From Anaerolineae bacterium (lineage in GTDB: Bacteria > Chloroflexota > Anaerolineae > 4572-78 > J111), in contig JAGRCC010000025.1 of NCBI GenBank assembly GCA_020433785.1, positions 1 to 8,718 of the forward strand: a stretch of DNA of 8,718 nt, written 5' to 3'. The notes below the pieces were generated by a model. That model was not told the DNA's origin and ran no database searches. It saw only the letters and a program-made list of their open reading frames with translations. Each line of letters starts with the position of its first letter. Positions within the stretch are counted from its first letter, which is position 1. Shown here in pieces: positions 1 to 5,507 of the stretch. The translations under genes were made by a program, and so were the position numbers.

Positions 1-2
1 CC

Positions 3-623
3 TGGCTAGAGGACTTACGAGACGATAGCCCCCACCAAACCGATGCGATCAATGAACTGCTCAACCACCTTAAGCGCGGTGTTTTCGCCTATCTAAGAAC
101 GCGGAGCGATCTGGGCCACTTGGCCGAAGCGGAACTTGAGCAGATGGGCCAGGATTTTGCTCAGGAAGCTATTCTCAAAGTTAAAGATAACTTAGATAAG
201 TTTCAAGGTAAAAGTAAATTCACCACTTGGGCGGCCAAAATTGCCGCCAACCACACCATTAGTGAGCTGCGTCGAGCCAGATGGCGCGACTATTCGTTGG
301 ATGCGCTAACCGATTCCGGGACCTCGCTGCAGGAAATTTTAGCGCTGCCCGCCGGCCAAAACCTTAACCCCGATACGGAAAATGAACGCCGCCAAGTATG
401 GCAGATACTGGATGAGGTTATCAGCCAGGAACTGACCGACCGCCAACGTCAGGCCTTGGTGGCCGTAACGGTCGATAACGTCCCTATTGCTGAAGTAGCC
501 AATTCGCTTAACACCAACCCTAATAATGTTTACAAACTGTTACACGACGCGCGCCTAAAGCTGAAGCGGAGTTTACAAGCATTAGGTTTAGACTCAGCTT
601 ATATATTAAGGCTGTTTGAATAA
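3..623 (+). CDS. RNA polymerase sigma factor, sigma-70 family, ECF-like (5' end cut by window edge)
   Basis: Directs RNA polymerase core to a dedicated promoter set, in the cytoplasm. The reading frame is open to the left edge (first whole codon at 3), and the residues before the TTG at 120 look like normal sigma region 2 (NELLNHLKRGVFAYLRTR), so the gene starts outside the window and the TTG is internal. Region 2 continues through DFAQEAILKVKDNLDKF, GKSKFTTWAAKIAANH and the basic ELRRARWRD segment, matching the -10-binding helix of ECF sigmas. A linker with YSLDAL follows. Region 4 starts near TDRQRQALVAV and contains the helix-turn-helix IAEVANSLNTNPNNVYKLLHDARLKLKR, which reads the -35 element. 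The 207 visible codons are about the full ECF length, so little is missing. A small zf-HC2 gene follows and probably encodes its anti-sigma factor. Family is confident; target genes are unknown. Confidence 0.9.
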   Translation, partial: WLEDLRDDSPHQTDAINELLNHLKRGVFAYLRTRSDLGHLAEAELEQMGQDFAQEAILKVKDNLDKFQGKSKFTTWAAKIAANHTISELRRARWRDYSLDALTDSGTSLQEILALPAGQNLNPDTENERRQVWQILDEVISQELTDRQRQALVAVTVDNVPIAEVANSLNTNPNNVYKLLHDARLKLKRSLQALGLDSAYILRLFE

Positions 624-632
624 TTAACGATC

Positions 633-654
633 GGCCGGGCGATTTTGCCCGGTT
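633..654 (+). promoter_or_regulatory. Intercistronic hairpin between sigma and anti-sigma genes
   Basis: CCGGGC (635-640), loop GATTTT, GCCCGG (647-652): a perfect 6-bp GC stem, extendable by two G-U pairs. No T-run follows, so it is not a standard intrinsic terminator. It starts 9-11 bases after the sigma stop codon. It may stabilise the sigma mRNA, or attenuate transcription or translation of the downstream gene; that role is inferred. Confidence 0.5.
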
Positions 655-720
655 ACAGTAAGAATGCTGTATCCCAGGCGTCTATTAGAGGAACGGACTA
701 CTAATAGCAGAAGTAACAAT

Positions 721-969
721 ATGGGCAACACTTATTTACAACGGCTGCTTAGAGCAGCTCTAGAAACTGAAGAGATTGAGATAAGCTGTCAGGACTGTTA
801 TGAGGTACTTGACAGCTATGCCGAGTATTTACTGGCCGGGACAGATCCCGAGGTAAACATGCCGGGTGTTACCCAACATCTCAAGCAATGTTTTTGCTGT
901 GAGCATGAGTTTGAAGCCTTGATGATCATGCTGAATGAAGCGGCCAACGCCTCAACAACAGATGAGTAG
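721..969 (+). CDS. Small soluble zf-HC2 zinc-finger protein, probable anti-sigma factor
   Basis: Probably holds the upstream sigma factor inactive by direct binding. Numbered from this start (82 residues), it has C23-x2-C26 followed by H53-x3-C57-x2-C60, in SCQDCYEVLDSYAEYLLAG and TQHLKQCFCCEHEFEAL. This is the zf-HC2 / zinc-binding anti-sigma layout, with C26, H53, C57 and C60 as likely zinc ligands. There is no membrane segment and no sensor domain, so it would act in the cytoplasm and might sense redox state or zinc through its cysteines. I chose the ATG at 721 because AGAAG lies 7 bases upstream and the domain starts soon after. The in-frame ATG at 664 would add 19 Arg/Asn-rich residues and has no clear ribosome site. 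It follows the sigma gene by 97 bases (40 from the earlier ATG) and ends just before a strong terminator. The anti-sigma role is inferred from motif and position. Confidence 0.75.
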   Translation: MGNTYLQRLLRAALETEEIEISCQDCYEVLDSYAEYLLAGTDPEVNMPGVTQHLKQCFCCEHEFEALMIMLNEAANASTTDE

Positions 970-986
970 TTGGCCGAATAAAAATT

Positions 987-1016
987 AAAAAAAGGAGCGA
1001 CTGGTCGCTCCTTTTT
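987..1016. terminator. Bidirectional intrinsic terminator
   Basis: GGAGCGA (994-1000), loop CTGG, TCGCTCC (1005-1011), flanked by A-run and T-run that lengthen the stem to 12 bp. Read on + it ends the sigma/anti-sigma operon (five T, then AATG). Read on - it is better: seven T, then AATTTTT. It would end the small RNA that runs in from the right. Confidence 0.9.
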
Positions 1017-1125
1017 AATGCCCTCAACCCGATTGAATAGGTCCTACTCAATGATGAGGGCGGGCTGGCTCGTCCCGGCGATGGTCGCCCCACCCGTTAG
1101 GCTTTGCCAGCAATCTTTTATGGAC
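987..1125 (-). ncRNA. Candidate structured small RNA, about 140 nt, unassigned family
   Basis: This interval has no credible protein gene on either strand but has all the parts of a small RNA gene on the minus strand. A near-consensus sigma-70 promoter lies at 1131-1159 and transcription should start near 1125. In RNA order, the predicted hairpins are: (A) GCTGGC (1111-1106) with GCCAGC (1069-1064), enclosing (B) GGCGA-CCA-TCGCC (1089-1077); (C) GCCCTCA (1061-1055) with TGAGGGC (1026-1020), continuing after an internal loop as a 9-bp stem of 1052-1044 with 1040-1032 around a GAC triloop; then the terminator with seven U. It ends tail to tail with the anti-sigma gene and no gene follows on its strand, so a trans-acting RNA fits better than a riboswitch leader. 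I do not recognise the family. Promoter and terminator are seen directly; the function is unknown. Confidence 0.65.
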
Positions 1126-1130
1126 TTTCC

Positions 1131-1159
1131 ATTATATCGTTATTTGAGCAGATTTTCAA
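1131..1159 (-). promoter_or_regulatory. Near-consensus sigma-70 promoter for the minus-strand small RNA
   Basis: On the minus strand TTGAAA (1159-1154) and TATAAT (1136-1131) are separated by exactly 17 bases. The -35 matches consensus at 5 of 6 positions and the -10 at 6 of 6. A purine-containing start (GGAAAG) follows at about the expected distance. It is the best promoter in the window and sits 57 bases beyond the stop codon of the DnaJ-type zinc-finger gene, facing away from that gene's body. Confidence 0.8.
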
Positions 1160-1215
1160 CCCACCCATTGAAATAATAGGACCAATGCCTTATTTGCTTC
1201 AAATATCAGCCCTAT

Positions 1216-1473
1216 TTACCCTATATCAAGTTCAACCCAGCCCCGACCCCGGCACGTTTGACAGCCGCGCAAGCTCAGAAAAGATTTCTTGCCCCTTCCG
1301 CCACAATCCTCACACTCTAAAATGCGCCACTTCCGCCGGCCCCGCCCGACACATTCACGACAGGTCAAATCAGGTAATCCCGGCTCCTGGCCGTTGCCCT
1401 GACAGTGACGGCACTTCGTTTGAAAGACCTGTCCCATATCGACCGGTGGTTTAACCGGATACTTTTTAGTCAT
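1216..1473 (-). CDS. Stand-alone DnaJ-type cysteine-rich zinc-finger protein
   Basis: An 85-residue protein consisting almost only of the central zinc-finger of DnaJ/Hsp40. It has four CxxCxGxG motifs: C21-RH-C24-QGNG, C38-RE-C41-VGRG, C54-ED-C57-GGRG and C71-QT-C74-RGRG. In DnaJ, motifs 1 with 4 and 2 with 3 bind two zinc ions and help hold unfolded clients. There is no J domain (no HPD), no Gly/Phe stretch and no C-terminal substrate domain, so it cannot stimulate DnaK in the usual way. The motif spacing (17, 16, 17) is more even than in E. coli DnaJ. The linkers are strongly basic (RGRRKWR, GRGKKS). The start is ATG at 1473, with a weak AGAG upstream; Met13 is an alternative. Small proteins of this type elsewhere act as holdases or assembly factors, or bind nucleic acid. 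The role here is unknown. No DnaK or GrpE gene is nearby. Confidence 0.85.
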   Translation of the reverse strand: MTKKYPVKPPVDMGQVFQTKCRHCQGNGQEPGLPDLTCRECVGRGRRKWRILECEDCGGRGKKSFLSLRGCQTCRGRGWVELDIG

Positions 1474-1590
1474 AATGTCTCTGGGATGAAATAATTGGCA
1501 GGTGACCCTTTGGACTAAAGTTTGTAGGGTTCCGCATTATGTTTGAGATAAGCGCTAATATTGGCCGGCCGATTTAGTCGTTACAGAGTG

Positions 1591-1618
1591 TTGACATAAA
1601 TCTACTTAGGGCTATAGT
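1591..1618 (+). promoter_or_regulatory. Sigma-70 promoter for the VanW-family gene
   Basis: TTGACA (1591-1596, perfect -35), 16-base spacer, TATAGT (1613-1618). Transcription would start near 1625, leaving a leader of about 128 bases before the ATG at 1753. Nothing else on the plus strand lies between, so it most likely drives the VanW gene. Confidence 0.75.
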
Positions 1619-1624
1619 ATAGAG

Positions 1625-1752
1625 GCATCATTTTCAAGCTATCCTTAAAATTTTGGCTTCCAGCTGCAAGCTGCTTGATCAAACTTGGTTTCTAGCCAGA
1701 TAATGTCTATACTTAGAGTAGACGCTTTTTAGACGAATAAGTGGGATTGTAA
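1625..1752 (+). promoter_or_regulatory. Long 5' leader of the VanW gene, with small hairpins and a possible second promoter
   Basis: The leader has a small hairpin CAGCT-GCA-AGCTG (1661-1673) and an inverted repeat GTCTA...TAGAC (1705-1709 / 1719-1723) followed by GCTTTTTAG. A weaker promoter is possible: TTGGTT (1685-1690), 17 bases, TATACT (1708-1713). Translation would start after AAGTGGGA, a poor ribosome site. None of this matches a riboswitch class I know, so a regulatory role is only a possibility. Confidence 0.3.
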
Positions 1753-3621
1753 ATGATAAACCAAAACAGTCAAGTTGTTAAATTCCCCTCTTTGAAGAAA
1801 GCGCTGACGTTGCTCTTTACGTTGCTGGTCTTAGCAGCCGGGGGACTTTTGGTCGTCGTTATTTTTGGCATACTGGCGTTTCAAATTGTCTACCTGGACC
1901 GAGCCTATCCCGGGGTGACCGTGGCCGGCATCGACGTGAGCGGCATGACCCGCCCGGAAATTGTCGATTTGGTCGCTACTCAAGCTGACAAAATTCTGAA
2001 TGAAACGTTAACCATTCAGATTGGCGACGAAACCCACACCTTTACCAAAGAAGAATTAGGCGTTTTTGTTGATGTTGAAGCCACGGCAGACAAGGCCTAT
2101 CAGTTGGGCCGCCAGGGGAATTTGCTGGTTGATGTGCCAATGCATCTATCGCTGCTGTCGCGATCTCGGGATGTGCAGCCCGTTATTCTATACAATACCG
2201 GCCCCAGCCACCAAATGCTGCAATCGCTGATTGCGGTTAGCGATTATCCACCCCAAAATGCTCAATTAGTTATCCACTCGGCCGATAAAGTTGAGATCGT
2301 GCCGGCCCAGTTTGGGCAGCGACTGCATGTCGATGCCACCCGGCCGCTGATCGAGGCGGCGCTGTTTAGCGATAATACCGAGCCAATCCAGGCCGTCACC
2401 CAAAAAATTCAACCGGCTCTCTCCAATGAAGCCGTGGCCTCGACTTATCGACAGGTAACCAACCTCTTGGCTAAACCGTTAACGTTTAGCTACAAATCAA
2501 AAGCTGATAACGTCGAGTGGGAGATCGAGCCGAAAACCCTGGTATCGATGATCGACCTGGTTGACCAGGTTGATGACAACGGCCAATTGCAGATGCAGAT
2601 GAACCTCAAGAAAGATATGTTCACGCCTTACTATGAAACCTTTGCCAAACGCATCGACCAAGAAGGAACGGATGCTAAACTACATTTTGACGAGGCAGAA
2701 AACAAACTCGTTGTGCTTAAAGAAAGCAAAGATAGCTATCATCTGGATGTCGATGCGACCTGGACGGAAACGGTCAAGGCCATCGAAAACGGGACGAATT
2801 CGGTCAAACTGCCGGTGGTGGTAACGCCGGCCCGCATTCCCAGCCAAGACCTTGAGGCGTTGGGCATTAAAGAAGTTGTCTCGGAAGCAACCTCTTATTT
2901 TAGCGGCTCGTCCGAGGCCCGGATGAACAATATCGAGGTGGCGGCTGCAAAGTTTGAAGACGTAGTCATTCCGCCGGGTGAGGTCTTCTCTTTCAATGAG
3001 TATTTGGGTGAAGTGACCAAAGAGCTAGGCTACGACGAGTCGCTCATTATTTACGGCGATCGAACAGCGGTAGGCATCGGCGGCGGGGTGTGTCAGGTCA
3101 GCACCACCGCTTTCCGCGCCGCTTTATTTGGCGGGTTTGAAATTGTCGAGCGCTGGGCGCATGGTTATCGGGTTGGGTGGTACGAGATTAATTCCGAGAT
3201 CGGGCTGGATGCCACCGTCTACGCCCCATACGTGGACTTTAAATTTAGAAATGACACGGACCATTTTCTGCTAATCCAGACCGCGTCAGATTTAGAAGCA
3301 GGAACCATTACCTTTAAATTCTTTGGCACACCCACTGACCGCGAGGTTACGGTCAGCGAGCCGGTGGTGACCAATGTGGTCAAACATGGCCCACCGATTT
3401 ACGAAAATGATCCGTCGCTTCCAGACGGGGTGATTAAACAAGTTGACTGGGCCCAGGACGGCATGAACGTGAGTGTCACCCGGCTGGTTAAAGAGGGTGA
3501 CAAACTCCTCTATAAAGACGAAGTTGTCAGCCGCTACCAACCCTGGACAGCCATTTATAAAGTTGGCACCAAACGGACCCAACCGTCTTATAATCCGGCC
3601 AACAATGCAGTTTTCAACTAA
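1753..3621 (+). CDS. VanW family (YoaR-like) membrane-anchored envelope protein
   Basis: A 622-residue single-pass protein with most of its mass outside the membrane. The N-terminus is short and Lys-containing, then a hydrophobic segment (about 17-45) anchors it. Residues about 55-145 (PGVTVAGIDVSGMTRPE, FTKEELGVFVDVEA) match the PG_binding_4 (putative peptidoglycan-binding) domain found before VanW domains. Two further stretches of similar style lie near 168-230 and 305-365. The VanW domain spans about 377-525, with ATSYFSGSSEARMNNIEVAA, PPGEVFSFNEYLG and the signature GGGVCQVSTT (443-452, Cys447). The C-terminal part (about 527-605) is beta-rich, like the G5-like tails of this family. VanW occurs as an accessory gene in some vancomycin-resistance clusters, but the domain is widespread and its reaction is unknown. 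No vanA, vanH or vanX partner is present, so a general cell-wall role is likelier than resistance. Start: ATG at 1753, directly before the membrane anchor. Confidence 0.92.
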   Translation: MINQNSQVVKFPSLKKALTLLFTLLVLAAGGLLVVVIFGILAFQIVYLDRAYPGVTVAGIDVSGMTRPEIVDLVATQADKILNETLTIQIGDETHTFTKEELGVFVDVEATADKAYQLGRQGNLLVDVPMHLSLLSRSRDVQPVILYNTGPSHQMLQSLIAVSDYPPQNAQLVIHSADKVEIVPAQFGQRLHVDATRPLIEAALFSDNTEPIQAVTQKIQPALSNEAVASTYRQVTNLLAKPLTFSYKSKADNVEWEIEPKTLVSMIDLVDQVDDNGQLQMQMNLKKDMFTPYYETFAKRIDQEGTDAKLHFDEAENKLVVLKESKDSYHLDVDATWTETVKAIENGTNSVKLPVVVTPARIPSQDLEALGIKEVVSEATSYFSGSSEARMNNIEVAAAKFEDVVIPPGEVFSFNEYLGEVTKELGYDESLIIYGDRTAVGIGGGVCQVSTTAFRAALFGGFEIVERWAHGYRVGWYEINSEIGLDATVYAPYVDFKFRNDTDHFLLIQTASDLEAGTITFKFFGTPTDREVTVSEPVVTNVVKHGPPIYENDPSLPDGVIKQVDWAQDGMNVSVTRLVKEGDKLLYKDEVVSRYQPWTAIYKVGTKRTQPSYNPANNAVFN

Positions 3622-3632
3622 TTTAAGAGGCA

Positions 3633-3674
3633 GTAAGAAGTAGGCCGTAAGAAGTAGGCCGTAAGAGGTAAGGG
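3633..3674 (+). repeat. Short tandem repeat: two perfect 14-bp units plus a decayed third
   Basis: GTAAGAAGTAGGCC occurs at 3633-3646 and 3647-3660, then GTAAGAGGTAAGGG at 3661-3674. It begins 12 bases after the VanW stop codon. The purine-rich repeat is followed by a pyrimidine-rich stretch to about 3747. AGGCCG in the repeat can pair with CGGCCT at 3691-3696, or AAGAGG (3663-3668) with CCTCTT (3694-3699), so competing hairpins are possible. It may help end the VanW transcript, although no T-run is present. Confidence 0.75.
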
Positions 3675-3774
3675 CAACGGTTATTAATGCCGGCCTCTTC
3701 ACACACGATCCCTACGCCCTGCTTCTCATACTCTTCTCCCTTTTACAACCATACCACACTTCGGGAGTTGCTTT

Positions 3775-5466
3775 ATGGCGGGCGAAACGGTTTTAGTGGT
3801 TGATAACCGTGAAGACAGCATCAAATTTCTGCGCACCTATGTTTTGGAGCCAAACGGCTACAAAATGATCGAGGCTACAGACGGCGCTGACGCCCTCAAA
3901 ATTGCCCTTTCTAAAAAAGTCGATCTGATTATCTCTGACCTGGTGATGCCGCGCATGGGCGGCCTGGAACTTTTAGAGGCCCTAAATCACCGGGACATCG
4001 ACACCCCCACCATCCTCATGACGTTTCATGGCTCCGAAGGCACAGCCGTGAGAGCTTTCCGATTGGGCGCTCGCGATTACATCATTAAACCGTTTGCCAT
4101 CGATGAAATGCTCACGGCCATCGATCGCGCCTTGACGGAAGCCCGGCTTCGCCAGGAGCGGGATGCGCTAACCCAAACTGTGTTGAAGGTTAACCAACAG
4201 TTGGAAAGCCGGATGCAGGAACTTCGTTTTTTGTACGGGATTGGCCGCTCGGTAACCTCGCTGCGAGACATCGAGCAGATTCTCAACCGTATTGTTGATG
4301 CCGCCGCCTTTTTGACCGAAGCCGAAGAAGGCTCGATTATGCTGGTCGATAAAGAGTCCGGCGAACTTTATTTACGAGCCGCGCGGGGGCTGAATGAGAA
4401 AAAAGCCTCCAGCTTTCGCATTAAAATGCACGACAGCATCGCCGGACAAGTGGTTAAATCCGGCCAGCCCATTTCAATCGGCGGCCAAAATGAGGACGAC
4501 TCCTTTAAGATCAAAACCGGCTACTTTGTAAAATCCCTGCTCAACGTGCCGATTAAAAACAAAGATGAGGTGATCGGCGTGCTGGCCGTTAATAACAAAG
4601 ACACAGCCAAAGCCTTTACCGACCGCCACCTCAATTTACTGACCGCCCTGGCCGATTACGCCAGCGTGGCCATCGACAATGCCAGCATGTACGCCCAACT
4701 GACCGCTGACATCGAGCAGGCCAAGAAAACGGGCCGCCGGCTGGAGCATTTGGTGGAAGCCCGGACCAGCGAGTTGGAAAACGCCCATCTTCAGTTGTCG
4801 AAATCGGAAAATCTGGCGATTTTGGGGCACATGGCCGCCGGTGTGGTCAACGAGTTAAATTCGCCCCTCAACAATGTCCTCGACAATCTCCATCAGCTTG
4901 AAAACCATATCGAGCCGTCCCCCAAGAATTTGCAGCTTATCTCCGCCATCGAACGCGACACCCTGCACTGCCAGCAAACGGTTGACAGCCTGCTCGACTT
5001 TTCGGACACGAAGAAGTACCAGTTCCAGGAAGTGGATCTCAATGAAATTATTGAGTCGGCCTGGAGCCGGTACGCCAATGAACACGCCGAAACCGGCTAT
5101 CTGGTCGAGTTTGTACCGGGTTTCGATCCCCAACTGCCGCTAATTTCGGCCGATGAAAAGCAGTTGAAGCAAGCCCTGTTTTACTTAACCCGCCATGCCT
5201 ATCTGGCGATGCCAACCGGCGGCACCCTGAGAATTACCACCCGGGTGGTGGGGCCGCAAGTTCAGATCATTGTCAGCGATACGGGCGAGGGGTTATCGAA
5301 AGAGGATCTGAGCCACATCTTCGATCCGTTTTACGATAACGGGCATCGCGCGTTTGGCCTGGACCTATCCATTACCCAGGCCATCATCGAGCGGCACGGC
5401 GGTACGATCGAGGTCGAAAGCGAGCAGGAGCAAGGCACGACATTTGCCATTCACTTGCCGCAATAA
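3775..5466 (+). CDS. REC-GAF-histidine-kinase-like signalling protein, probable pseudokinase
   Basis: A 563-residue cytoplasmic protein without membrane segments. Residues 4-120 are a receiver domain with phospho-acceptor D55 (LIISDLVMP), switch T83, Y102 and K105 (DYIIKPF). The usual acidic pair is D10-N11, so the main Mg-binding Asp equivalent (CheY D13) is Asn. A coiled linker (120-150) leads to a GAF domain (about 150-305), then a second helix (308-345). The HisKA-like helix reads LGHMAAGVVNELNSPLNNVL: the normal phospho-accepting His is N359 (AAC at 4849-4851). In the ATPase domain (455-562) the N-box Asn is H474 and the preceding one Y470. DTGEG (502-506) is intact, but the G2 box is A-F-G-L-D-L (526-531), having lost two glycines. 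Autophosphorylation therefore looks impossible. A good ribosome site, GGGAG (3763-3767), lies 7 bases before the ATG. It is probably a phospho- or ligand-sensing scaffold; its partner kinase is not in the window. Confidence 0.9.
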   Translation: MAGETVLVVDNREDSIKFLRTYVLEPNGYKMIEATDGADALKIALSKKVDLIISDLVMPRMGGLELLEALNHRDIDTPTILMTFHGSEGTAVRAFRLGARDYIIKPFAIDEMLTAIDRALTEARLRQERDALTQTVLKVNQQLESRMQELRFLYGIGRSVTSLRDIEQILNRIVDAAAFLTEAEEGSIMLVDKESGELYLRAARGLNEKKASSFRIKMHDSIAGQVVKSGQPISIGGQNEDDSFKIKTGYFVKSLLNVPIKNKDEVIGVLAVNNKDTAKAFTDRHLNLLTALADYASVAIDNASMYAQLTADIEQAKKTGRRLEHLVEARTSELENAHLQLSKSENLAILGHMAAGVVNELNSPLNNVLDNLHQLENHIEPSPKNLQLISAIERDTLHCQQTVDSLLDFSDTKKYQFQEVDLNEIIESAWSRYANEHAETGYLVEFVPGFDPQLPLISADEKQLKQALFYLTRHAYLAMPTGGTLRITTRVVGPQVQIIVSDTGEGLSKEDLSHIFDPFYDNGHRAFGLDLSITQAIIERHGGTIEVESEQEQGTTFAIHLPQ

Positions 5467-5478
5467 CCCCAAGACCCT

Positions 5479-5499
5479 CTAAAGCGCCACCCGCTTTAG
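5479..5499. terminator. Hairpin between convergent genes, possible shared terminator
   Basis: CTAAAGCG (5479-5486), loop CCACC, CGCTTTAG (5492-5499): a perfect 8-bp stem in the 41-base gap between the stop codons of the REC-GAF gene and the minus-strand membrane protein gene. No T-run follows on either strand, so it is a weak or Rho-assisted terminator at best. Position supports a 3'-end role for both transcripts. Confidence 0.5.
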
Positions 5500-5507
5500 G
5501 ATCGTTG

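Noticed and set aside
120..122. TTG as start of the sigma factor
   Set aside because: The frame is open to the left edge and the upstream residues complete sigma region 2.
1076..1090. GGCGATGGTCGCC on the plus strand looks like the first hairpin of a fluoride (crcB) riboswitch
   Set aside because: The pseudoknot partner and the downstream conserved block are not present in the correct order, and the strand has no fluoride-related gene downstream.
1060..1115. Resemblance of the small RNA to a c-di-GMP-I (GEMM) riboswitch: GGCAAAGCC followed later by GGGACGAGCC
   Set aside because: The second conserved block is incomplete, the GAAA tetraloop and its receptor helix are missing, and no gene follows on that strand.
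1191..1205. TATTTG-CTT-CAAATA hairpin after the zinc-finger gene as a terminator
   Set aside because: The AT-rich 6-bp stem is weak and no T-run follows; chance occurrence is likely.
1104..1454. 116-residue plus-strand reading frame
   Set aside because: It is antisense to the DnaJ-type zinc-finger gene and overlaps the small RNA promoter; the protein shows no domain, whereas the minus strand has four perfect zinc motifs.
1753..3621. VanW gene as evidence of a vancomycin-resistance cluster
   Set aside because: No vanH, vanA, vanX or VanR/VanS-type pair is present; VanW domains are common outside resistance loci.
3292..3702. 136-residue minus-strand frame with a hydrophobic N-terminus resembling a signal peptide
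   Set aside because: It is antisense to the VanW C-terminus, and its hydrophobic start is encoded by the intergenic tandem repeat.
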